A DNA stretch of 22,273 nucleotides. It comes from a virus. Shown here piece by piece: positions 13,656-21,279 of this stretch. The stretch is taken from the IMG/VR virus record IMGVR_UViG_3300045790_000043, positions 1-22,273 of that record. One strand, written 5' to 3'. The notes under the pieces were generated by a model that was given only the letters and a program-made list of their open reading frames with translations, was not told the DNA's origin and did no database searches. Position numbers and translations under genes: made by a program. The first letter of the stretch is position 1; each line of letters begins with the position of its first letter.

Positions 13656-13731
13656 GAAAGGTTTGGTCACCTTTCGTTAGTTGGTAGAAGCCCTGCACTG
13701 GTATTCCTTTCTCAGTGTGGGGCTTCTTTTA
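13656..13731 (+). ncRNA. Candidate phage trans-acting small RNA
   Basis: The predicted transcript of about 76 nt has three parts. A 5' hairpin (13656-13675) has stem GAAAGGT/ACCTTTC and loop TTGGTC. A 10-nt unpaired linker GTTAGTTGGT (13676-13685) follows. A 15-bp terminator hairpin (13686-13727) ends in TTTTATTT. The linker is complementary to ACCAACTAA in the leaders at 639-647, 4248-4256 and 5054-5062, to ACCAACTA at 943-950, to the reductase at 11521-11530, and to CAACTAAC at 10420-10427. The loop repeats TTGGT, so ACCAA could be recognised twice. GAAAGG can also pair with CCTTTC in the terminator loop (13706-13711), an alternative fold. Pairing next to ribosome binding sites suggests repression of early and replication genes. 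It overlaps no gene. Confidence 0.5.
13686..13731 (+). terminator. Intrinsic terminator at the convergent junction
   Basis: A 15-bp stem (13686-13700 with 13713-13727), a 12-nt loop and a T-rich tail TTTTATTT ending just before the virion operon's last stop codon (13733). Two of the pairs are G-U on the plus strand and would be A-C mismatches in a minus-strand transcript. The minus-strand tail is also not U-rich, so the structure is built to stop plus-strand transcription from the reductase operon and from the small-RNA promoter. Confidence 0.85.
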
Positions 13732-13732
13732 T

Positions 13733-16700
13733 TTACTTAACTCTTTTAATAGCGTTCACTACCGCACCACCAGCTTTAAGTAATGATTCTGTTTGATCTG
13801 TAACAGCATCTGGTAAAAGACTATAGCCAGCTTCTATTGCAGCCTCTCCACCACTTTCTTCCCCGTCTTCAGCCGTAAGTCCTCTCAAAGTACCTACAGT
13901 TAAATACTTTTCTAGCATTTCTCCTAGAATAGGGTCTGTAGGAGTTTTGTTATACTTAGCGGCAAGCTCTAAGAAGTATTCTGGTTCTGCAAGAAGCCTG
14001 ATAAGTATTTGATTTGCCTGTCTGTCGGGCATCATAGCATTAAGACCTGCAGCCGCACCTGTCCTGATTTGTGTACCAAGTCTAGTCAACGGACCAAGGA
14101 AAATGTTAATACCAGCCTGTACGGAAGATAAAGCAGCTTTATTATAGGCTGTAGAAGACTGACTTGGGTTAGAAGTAGCTCGTTGACCTTTAGCTGATAC
14201 CTTACCAGCCTCTAGTATCTGAGCAAATGCCTTAGTAAACTCACTGTCTGTACCATAAATATCTTCTGTTAGTTTTAAGAGGGGATCAAGACCTTCTTGT
14301 GCTTTTTGTATCTTATCTACGGATAGCTGCCTGACATCTGTTATGTCTGTTTGGGAGTTAAGGACTGTCTTTCTAGCATGCTGATTGTATGCTACCTTTA
14401 GACCGTCCATTATGATCTTCTTTTGAGATGGCCCTGCACTATCCGCTAGAGCCAATAACTCTGCTATCTCGTTAGTACTTTCTGGGCTGGTAAACATCTT
14501 AAAGAATTTGTCTTGGTAGTTATTAGTAGCAACTAGAGTATCGTCACCTCTTGCAAAGCTAAGTTTGGTCCTATTTCTATCTAAGAAATTGTTTATGACC
14601 ATACTCTGTATTTCTTCTTTCTTTGCTCCTGATAATTCTTTAGCCCTCAGTAATACTTCTTCCATAGCTTCGCGGGAGCCTTGAGCGGCATCTAGGTTCT
14701 TAACTAGCTGTTGTATTACATCATGTTTCTCAGGGAACGCCAGACGTAGTGATCTGGCATACTTTTGTAGGCTAGAAGAGAAGGAAGTAAAGTCTGCACC
14801 CTGCATACCCATGTCAGAGAGACGAATACTATCTGCAAAGGCACTAACTGTGTCAAATATAGTATAGTCTAACACTGCTTCTGCACGTCCTAGCGGTATA
14901 TTTCCCTGTGCGGGATCAGCAGTCTTTAAAAGGTTTACTAAGTTTAGTACCTTTTCAGGATTACCACTACCCAGAAGTTCATTAACTAAAAGTTCGTCTA
15001 AGTCTTCTGCATATCCTTGACCTTTCATTAAAATACCATCTGGGCCTTGTGCAGAAAGATCAGTGGGATCAGTCCTACCAATAGTTCTTTGATACAACTT
15101 ACCAAATTTTTGTAGAACTCCATCTCCTCTAAAGGCGGGAGAGAACGAATATTTATAGTATTTTTTTGCTGCAAGAGCTAAAGGTTTTATGGTGTCATCT
15201 TGTTCTGCAGCGAAGTCTAAGGCCTCACCATCTATATACTGCACAAACTTCCTTAGAACTGCTCCTCCCGCCGTAACTAACGGATCAGTACTAGCATACG
15301 CATTCTCTGCCATAACAGCGGCAAGAGGTCTAAGTTCTGTGTATAATTTAGCATAGGTCACCCCTTGTGAGGAAAGAAAGTCTGACATACCTTCTTCAAC
15401 CATCTCACCTAGTTTTGCTGACGAAGAGGCTGCGTCAAGAGTACCTTCTTCAACCATAGCGGCTATATCATTAGCAGCCTTACGCTGTATTGACTTTAAA
15501 CTATCTAACAAAACTCCTAGTGGAGAGTTTTTATTAAGGCCTGATAAGGCAGCATCTAACTGTTCTGGCTTTAACTCATCCAGAATGCCAATCATACCTT
15601 TAGCAGATACTTCACCCCCTTCAATTTCCATGAACAAAGCATTTTTTCTATTGCTTATGGCCTCAAAAGCATTCTGCATGCCTTGTTTTATTTCTGTTAA
15701 GGCTCCCTCTGCAGGTACTCCAATGTCTAGTCCTGATGCGGTTTCAAGGCGAGTTAATGCATCTATAAACTCTAAGTCATCAGGGTCTGTAGGTATTATT
15801 TTAGCCGCTGCATCATCAAAATTCTTTTGAGCCTGCTCTAAAGTAAGGTTAGCCCCGTCTACTATCTTCTGTCCTTCTTCTACAATAGCATCAGAGCTTC
15901 TAGCCATTACTCCTGTTGCGTCATCCGCATCAGAGTTTGCTATAAGATTATCTAAATCGTCAACCAAAGAAGCTTCTACGTTTTTCTGAGGGCCAGTAAT
16001 AGCCTTTTGTAGTGTACCCGTATTATCGCTAAGGGTAGCACCCGCCCTCATCTTTAGTAGTCCCGCCATATCTACGGTTCCATCTCCCTTTATAAAGGCA
16101 GAGATTGTGTCTACTACAATTTCATTTGTATCGTCACTATTAGATAAAAGCCTTGTAACTACCTTACTATTATCTTTTACAATCTGAGCAATCTCAGCAG
16201 CCCTTGCTGCAAACGCCTCTTTACTAGAGGAACTATCAATAAGGACCATACGTTCTATAAGGTCTAAATAAATAGCCCTATCTTTGCCGTTTATTAATCT
16301 ACCTCCTGATGAAGGCCTAAGGGCATCAACAATCCCTTTAAATATTAGATTGTATCCTACAGAAGTAACACCTTTGACAGTCTTAGCTGCAGTACTTATT
16401 ACACCAGCCCCGACCAGACCTTCAATGAAAACATTTACACGGGCTTCAATAGCGTCTGAAGATGCCTCACCGTCCTGTAAGTCTAGACCTTTAAATATAG
16501 CAAGGTCAGTATCAAAAGCAGCATTCTCACCTACTAAAAGGGTTTCCTCATCTGTACCTGTAGTTAACGCTCCCCCTAGAGCCGCAGAAATCTCTACGCC
16601 TATACCTCGTAGAAGCATTGGAGCGGTTTTAAGAGCATTGTATGCTACTTTGCCCGGAATAAATGCACCCAGTACTGCTGGACCACCATCTGCTATAAGA

Positions 16701-17302
16701 CTGTCTATAATGCTTTCAGAAGTATCATACTCTGTAGAAATGCTTTCGTAGTATTCAGTTAAGTCAGTGTCTACACCAAACAAACCTGTAGCCTTATCTA
16801 CACCAGCACCCATTAGTATGTTAAAATCACCTAGCGACTCAAACGCACCTCTCCCTAAATTCTGGGTAATACTTACTTTAGCTGGACCTTGGCCTATTTT
16901 TTCAGGCTGTCCTGTCAGAGAGTACCAAAGGTTTTGTGTTTTAGGTAGGTATGTTGAAAGCTCTGACCAATTAAAGTCAGCTTCTGGGGTGGGTACACCT
17001 TCAGTACTACCATCTTTGTTTGTATAGGTTAGACCTCGCGGAAAACTTCTAGCAAAACCTTCAGGATCGTCTGATTCCGCTTTTTCTTTTAGTTCTTGAA
17101 ATAGTTTAGAAGCCTCTGCATAAGACATACCTTCGTACATTTGACTGTTGATAAAGTTTACTTCTACAGTATCTTCACTTTCAGGTTTATCTTCAGTTTC
17201 GTCTTCATTTAGGTCTTCAAATGAAAGTCCTTTGCCTGTTGTATCAGTAACAACTTCTTCAGTTTCGTCTTCGTTTAGGTCTTCAAAGGAAAGTCCAGCC
17301 AT
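13733..17302 (-). CDS. Large internal virion (ejection) protein, 1189 aa
   Basis: This very large protein is the last gene of the minus-strand virion operon. Its start is backed by a strong Shine-Dalgarno AAGGAGG and overlaps the previous stop by one base (TAATG). The N-terminus contains two near-identical copies of GLSFEDLNEDETE (residues 3-15 and 25-37). Moderately hydrophobic Gly/Ala-rich stretches occur around 200-260 and 290-320. Most of the rest is Ala/Glu/Leu-rich and probably helical. Gene size, order after a transglycosylase-bearing protein, and composition fit the T7 gp15/gp16 class of core proteins ejected into the cell envelope. I see no enzymatic motif, so the assignment rests on context and architecture. 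Confidence 0.75.
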   Translation of the reverse strand: MAGLSFEDLNEDETEEVVTDTTGKGLSFEDLNEDETEDKPESEDTVEVNFINSQMYEGMSYAEASKLFQELKEKAESDDPEGFARSFPRGLTYTNKDGSTEGVPTPEADFNWSELSTYLPKTQNLWYSLTGQPEKIGQGPAKVSITQNLGRGAFESLGDFNILMGAGVDKATGLFGVDTDLTEYYESISTEYDTSESIIDSLIADGGPAVLGAFIPGKVAYNALKTAPMLLRGIGVEISAALGGALTTGTDEETLLVGENAAFDTDLAIFKGLDLQDGEASSDAIEARVNVFIEGLVGAGVISTAAKTVKGVTSVGYNLIFKGIVDALRPSSGGRLINGKDRAIYLDLIERMVLIDSSSSKEAFAARAAEIAQIVKDNSKVVTRLLSNSDDTNEIVVDTISAFIKGDGTVDMAGLLKMRAGATLSDNTGTLQKAITGPQKNVEASLVDDLDNLIANSDADDATGVMARSSDAIVEEGQKIVDGANLTLEQAQKNFDDAAAKIIPTDPDDLEFIDALTRLETASGLDIGVPAEGALTEIKQGMQNAFEAISNRKNALFMEIEGGEVSAKGMIGILDELKPEQLDAALSGLNKNSPLGVLLDSLKSIQRKAANDIAAMVEEGTLDAASSSAKLGEMVEEGMSDFLSSQGVTYAKLYTELRPLAAVMAENAYASTDPLVTAGGAVLRKFVQYIDGEALDFAAEQDDTIKPLALAAKKYYKYSFSPAFRGDGVLQKFGKLYQRTIGRTDPTDLSAQGPDGILMKGQGYAEDLDELLVNELLGSGNPEKVLNLVNLLKTADPAQGNIPLGRAEAVLDYTIFDTVSAFADSIRLSDMGMQGADFTSFSSSLQKYARSLRLAFPEKHDVIQQLVKNLDAAQGSREAMEEVLLRAKELSGAKKEEIQSMVINNFLDRNRTKLSFARGDDTLVATNNYQDKFFKMFTSPESTNEIAELLALADSAGPSQKKIIMDGLKVAYNQHARKTVLNSQTDITDVRQLSVDKIQKAQEGLDPLLKLTEDIYGTDSEFTKAFAQILEAGKVSAKGQRATSNPSQSSTAYNKAALSSVQAGINIFLGPLTRLGTQIRTGAAAGLNAMMPDRQANQILIRLLAEPEYFLELAAKYNKTPTDPILGEMLEKYLTVGTLRGLTAEDGEESGGEAAIEAGYSLLPDAVTDQTESLLKAGGAVVNAIKRVK
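17191..17296 (-). repeat. 40-bp direct repeat inside the internal virion gene
   Basis: Positions 17191-17230 and 17257-17296 are identical at 38 of 40 bases, with a 66-bp period (22 codons) that keeps the frame. It duplicates the acidic GLSFEDLNEDETE segment at the extreme N-terminus. The high identity suggests a recent duplication. Confidence 0.85.
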
Positions 17303-20300
17303 TAGTTACTACCTCCTTCAGGTAAGTAGTCCCCATCTGCATTTTTAACCATAACTACACTAGAACCAATTTCAAAGTCATATCCTAAAGCTTTTAGTTT
17401 TGCTTGTTGTGTTGCAGTTACAATTATTGTCACCTTTTCAGGTTTTATCTTTGGAGTCTCTATTGTTGTAGAACTTCCCCAGTTAGCCTTAGAAGCTTCA
17501 TACTGCGCTCTACGTTCAGGAGTAGCATCTGATAAGAAGTTTTCCTCTACCGAAAGTCCTATGCCTGTTCTATCAATAATATCGGTAACGGCATTTCCGT
17601 TTCTAAGACCTCCTTGATTATACAAGAATGCTTTAGTCGCACCGGACCTACGAATTTCTGCAGTCTCCAATTCTAGTTCAAGAGTATCATCCATTAATGA
17701 AAGAAAGTCTGGAAGGGAAACAATGCCTTTACCTAAGCTGTCTAAGATAGAATCCAGTTCTTTATTAGACAGAGCCTGACCTACAGAACCACGAACCTTA
17801 GCAATCTGATAGGCTACCCTTAGAAACTGTCCCGCAAACTCTTGTTGTTTTGCGTTTAACTCCCCTAAATCCCCTAAGATGGTGTTTTCCCATCTTTTTA
17901 TAACATTATTTTCAAATACTTCAGCGCCTACATTAGTTTCTGCGTTGGTTCCAGCGTCTTTAAACTGTTTTGTTACTACATTCCACGCATCTACCATAGA
18001 CTTTGCAAAGTCTGCTTTGTTACCTATAGACTGAATAATAGGGTTTAAAAGCTCTGGCGTTGCTTTTGCTTTTAGCTCCAGAAGACTGTTTGTTAAAATC
18101 TTAGCATCAAGTACAGAATTGACGGCGGCAGTAACCTGCCTGTTATAGGTTTTTATAAAAGTGTCAGCCCGTTGTGGGGTAAATAATTCACCTTTTGCAA
18201 TGTCATCCTCTGATACTACATTAAATGCCTCATCTTGCCAGACACGTTTACCATTAGCATCCAAGTATGCGTATACAGTGCTAGTTTGTGCAAGAGTTCC
18301 ATCCTCGCTGTATATATACAAAGACCTCGCTGTGCCTTCGTTTATAGATTGTTGCTCATCTGTTTTCATTTTGGCATTTTTAGCAACAGCAGCCTCATCG
18401 TCTATGGCTTGTTGTTTTACAAACGCTTCCCTTCGCTTGCCAAGCAGGTCTTTAAGAGTGTCTATTTTTTTCTGTTGTTCTATTTCTTCAGGAGTTCTTT
18501 CTGACCCTCTAGAAACAGACACCTGCATAGCCTCAACGATGCCTTCTTTGTTTATAACATCTTTTATGGATTTAATTCCTTCCATAAAGGTTTCAACAGA
18601 TTCTGCTTTAGCCACTTCAGCCAGACGTAATTTTTCTGCTGCAGTAATCTCTTCAGAGAAGCTGACTCTAGCTTGAGCAACTAAATTCTCTAAAACCTCT
18701 ATTTTAGCTAATTTTTCAACATCATTACCAGCTTCTAGTGTCCTAGCTCGTAGTACACTTTCTGCTGTTTTGACACCATTCAGGTCTGTTATGTTAGCCA
18801 TAAATGCTTCGTTGCTGTTCTCGAAGGCTGCTTGAGCCAGTTTTTCAGCTTCAGTTTTATCTTCTCTATCAACAATAGGTGATTGTGCATCTTGAAGCCT
18901 TTGAAATGCCTCAAGTTGTGTTGGATTAAGTATTTCATTCCTTGATTGCATACCTTTGTAGATAGCTATCTGAGCTTCCCGTGATTCTGGTGACATTTCA
19001 CCAATAGCAAAGTTGCCAGTTAAAGTAGCTATACGAGCGGTTACCCTTGCTTGGAACTCTACATCGTCTTTATACTTAGGATCGGTTTGAAACGATAATA
19101 CTTCTAGAAGAGATACATTACCTGAAAGAGGATCACTTTCTCCTGCACCTGTTGTTTCTTCTAAAGCAGCCATTTTTTTAAGTTGTTCAGACGCTCTTTC
19201 TCTAAGTGCAGGTTCTGTTAGAGAGTTAGTAGCAATAGATGTTAATTCATCTTTATTAAGACCCTTTAAGGGGTCTGGAACTATCTTAGCATATGTTGGG
19301 TTATTTATAGCTTCTTCTACATTTAAAGTGATAGGTTTTTCTAAAGCCGCATCAGTTTGTTCTGCAACTTCGCTGTCTGCAGCCACGGCCTCAACAGCAG
19401 CATCCATGCTAAGAATTGTACCATCTTGTACCTTAGAAATAATTTCATCTAGCTCTGCGTCTGATATTTTAGGCTGGTTGTTTGCATCTTTTTGACCTAT
19501 TGCCTGCCATCTTTTTGCAAATGCTGCCCGTAGTTCTTCTGGGGTAGCATTACCATCGCCGCTTGCTGCATTATTATTAGCTGTTGTGATAGTATCTTTA
19601 GCGTACCATTCAAATAATTTATCCTGAACCTCTTCATTAAAGACAGTATTACTATCAATACCCATCTTTTCAAGATCGCCGTTTCTCCCTGCACGGTCCA
19701 TAATGTCTCTTAAGGTTCGACCTACAAACTGGTGCTTACCTACCGGAGTATGAATCTCGTTAGTGTTAGATTTTGTTTTAGACCATTCAGCATACTCTCC
19801 ATCTTTTTTTACAAAGTCCAGTACTTCAGCCATAGTACTTGTAGAGGCATTGAAATTAGAAAACTTATTATTCTGTACACCCGTCCATAAGGCATTAATG
19901 TTATCACTGGATTCAGCAAAGGTTAGGGCGTTTTTAATAGGCTTGTATGCCCCAGTAGTAACTGCAGCATCTACGGTCTTTTCAGCCGTAACTGCAGGCG
20001 CAACATTTACTATAGGTATTGCGGCTTCCGTTTGATCGGTTACACTACCTGCTGATGGAGCAGAAGTAACTTTAGGGAAATCATTTTCTCCAACCCACTT
20101 ATTAATGTCATCTTGGTCAGGGTTTAAAAGTGCATATTCAAGTGCGCGACTGTATGATGTTGGATCAGATGTATCAAAACTATGAAATCTCATAGCAACC
20201 TTAGCCATCTTTGCAGCCTTAGCGTTTGCAGCTTCTTCTAATTTATCAGCCGCTGCTTTATCGGATTTAGTTTTAGCCTTGGCTGCAATTGCATCCTTGT

Positions 20301-20484
20301 TCATCTCTAGGTAGTTACCTGCAGCACGACCTATGCCTTGGATAAGACTTTCCTGTTCAGGAGCCTGAGCAAAACTAATGGACCCCTCGTTTACGCCTGC
20401 TTCAATTTCACGCCAACCCATCAACAGGCTCCCTACAATAATTAACCAAACAAAATTTCGGACTTGCCGAATAGCCTGCTTCAA
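17302..20484 (-). CDS. Internal virion protein with lytic transglycosylase-like domain, 1060 aa
   Basis: Probably a core protein ejected at infection that locally opens peptidoglycan. The lysozyme-like domain covers about 183-325: candidate catalytic Glu191 in TFAESSDN, and the structural block TPVGKHQFVGRTL (246-258), a typical G-x-YQF-like motif of SLT-type enzymes. The remainder is long, charged and helical (LAxxAFENSNEAF, AEKLRLAEVAKAE), suggesting coiled coils. The longest frame uses TTG at 20482-20484, three nt after the previous stop, and includes a hydrophobic stretch FVWLIIVGSLLMGW (11-24). ATG 20421, with GGGAG upstream, would remove most of it. Which start is used decides whether the protein has an N-terminal membrane segment. 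T7 gp16 is the closest functional analogue. Confidence 0.82.
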   Translation of the reverse strand: MKQAIRQVRNFVWLIIVGSLLMGWREIEAGVNEGSISFAQAPEQESLIQGIGRAAGNYLEMNKDAIAAKAKTKSDKAAADKLEEAANAKAAKMAKVAMRFHSFDTSDPTSYSRALEYALLNPDQDDINKWVGENDFPKVTSAPSAGSVTDQTEAAIPIVNVAPAVTAEKTVDAAVTTGAYKPIKNALTFAESSDNINALWTGVQNNKFSNFNASTSTMAEVLDFVKKDGEYAEWSKTKSNTNEIHTPVGKHQFVGRTLRDIMDRAGRNGDLEKMGIDSNTVFNEEVQDKLFEWYAKDTITTANNNAASGDGNATPEELRAAFAKRWQAIGQKDANNQPKISDAELDEIISKVQDGTILSMDAAVEAVAADSEVAEQTDAALEKPITLNVEEAINNPTYAKIVPDPLKGLNKDELTSIATNSLTEPALRERASEQLKKMAALEETTGAGESDPLSGNVSLLEVLSFQTDPKYKDDVEFQARVTARIATLTGNFAIGEMSPESREAQIAIYKGMQSRNEILNPTQLEAFQRLQDAQSPIVDREDKTEAEKLAQAAFENSNEAFMANITDLNGVKTAESVLRARTLEAGNDVEKLAKIEVLENLVAQARVSFSEEITAAEKLRLAEVAKAESVETFMEGIKSIKDVINKEGIVEAMQVSVSRGSERTPEEIEQQKKIDTLKDLLGKRREAFVKQQAIDDEAAVAKNAKMKTDEQQSINEGTARSLYIYSEDGTLAQTSTVYAYLDANGKRVWQDEAFNVVSEDDIAKGELFTPQRADTFIKTYNRQVTAAVNSVLDAKILTNSLLELKAKATPELLNPIIQSIGNKADFAKSMVDAWNVVTKQFKDAGTNAETNVGAEVFENNVIKRWENTILGDLGELNAKQQEFAGQFLRVAYQIAKVRGSVGQALSNKELDSILDSLGKGIVSLPDFLSLMDDTLELELETAEIRRSGATKAFLYNQGGLRNGNAVTDIIDRTGIGLSVEENFLSDATPERRAQYEASKANWGSSTTIETPKIKPEKVTIIVTATQQAKLKALGYDFEIGSSVVMVKNADGDYLPEGGSN

Positions 20485-20486
20485 TT

Positions 20487-21074
20487 TTACACCGCTCCAT
20501 CAACAAGCTCCTCTTCAACCAGTACTTCTTCGTCAGGTTCTAGTTCTTCGTCACCTAACATGGAGGACTGTTCTTCAGGAGAGGCTTCTGTAGTATCAAC
20601 CTCAGGAGGAGACATGAGGCCTCCAGACATACCTTCATCTGCAATAGTATCAGAAATATCTATCTGTGCAACCTCTTCATCATCATCTTCTAGAAGCCCC
20701 AGAGAGGCTCGTAGCAGAGTAGGAGTTATTTTCATACGGTTTTTGTCATCAGTACCCATCTCATACTTAATACCTGTACCCTTAGCTACAATCTCTATGT
20801 ATCGTGCTAGTGGGCCTGCTATTAGGATGGCTAGGTCAATAGGTATCTTTCCCTTAGAGATGCCCTGCATAAGAAGACCTGCTACTATAGTAGTAATATG
20901 TATATCAATCTGTAGCATAGAAGAGATCATCTCAGTTTCTGTCTCTTCATCCATCTTCTTGATGTAGTAGTCTACAGCCGCATCATAGTCTGTAATATCT
21001 GGTGGACGATGCCATGCATAATTACGAGTATCAGAAGTAAAGTTAGCACCGGGAATTGGACCTTTAAACTGCAT
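20487..21074 (-). CDS. Hypothetical virion-operon protein, about 195 aa
   Basis: Unrecognised in function. I chose ATG 21074 because AAGGA lies eight bases upstream; ATG 21080 is two codons earlier, and a longer frame from 21134 adds only a basic stretch that overlaps the previous gene. The N-terminal part has the polar block FKGPIPGANFTSDTRNYAWH. The middle contains a moderately hydrophobic helix (HITTIVAGLLMQGI and DLAILIAGPLARYI). The last 65 residues are very acidic (LLEDDDEEV, EELEPDEEVLVEEEL). Position between a fibre-like protein and the ejection proteins suggests a virion or assembly role. The acidic tail would suit a chaperone or an interaction with basic partners. Confidence 0.7.
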   Translation of the reverse strand: MQFKGPIPGANFTSDTRNYAWHRPPDITDYDAAVDYYIKKMDEETETEMISSMLQIDIHITTIVAGLLMQGISKGKIPIDLAILIAGPLARYIEIVAKGTGIKYEMGTDDKNRMKITPTLLRASLGLLEDDDEEVAQIDISDTIADEGMSGGLMSPPEVDTTEASPEEQSSMLGDEELEPDEEVLVEEELVDGAV

Positions 21075-21279
21075 CTTCATCGTCCTTCTTTTTGGACTTA
21101 GACTTACTCTTCTTAGAGCCTTTAGTCTTTTCATCAGCCTCTAAGAATTTCTCTTCAAACTCATCAAAGAATGCAGGGGTGTAGTAGAGACCACCTTCTC
21201 TAGCCTCAGATACTTTATCTGAAGTATTCCCTTTAAGGAAATCTTTGATTGATTTTTTTATAGCGTCCTCAAACTTCAT
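21064..21279 (-). CDS. Small hypothetical protein, 71 aa, with Lys/Ser tail
   Basis: The ATG at 21277-21279 overlaps the stop of the upstream gene by 11 nt, and its end overlaps the next start by 11 nt, so it is a coupled member of the virion operon. It has a helical N-terminal half (FEDAIKKSIKDFLKG), a central GGLYYTPAFFDEFEEKF, and a low-complexity basic tail of Lys and Ser followed by DDEDAV. No family is recognised. The Shine-Dalgarno is weak, so coupling is needed for translation. Confidence 0.6.
   Translation of the reverse strand: MKFEDAIKKSIKDFLKGNTSDKVSEAREGGLYYTPAFFDEFEEKFLEADEKTKGSKKSKSKSKKKDDEDAV

Noticed and set aside
13594-13680. Stacked stem-loops near 13604-13675 as a tRNA
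   Set aside because: There is no acceptor stem, anticodon arm of correct geometry or TTC-containing T-loop; the elements fit a promoter, operator and small-RNA hairpin better.
13733-20484. Several plus-strand open frames inside the virion genes (for example 16284-16751, 18161-18676)
   Set aside because: They are mirror frames of long, clearly coding minus-strand genes, rich in Ser/Pro as expected of antisense shadows, with no ribosome binding sites.
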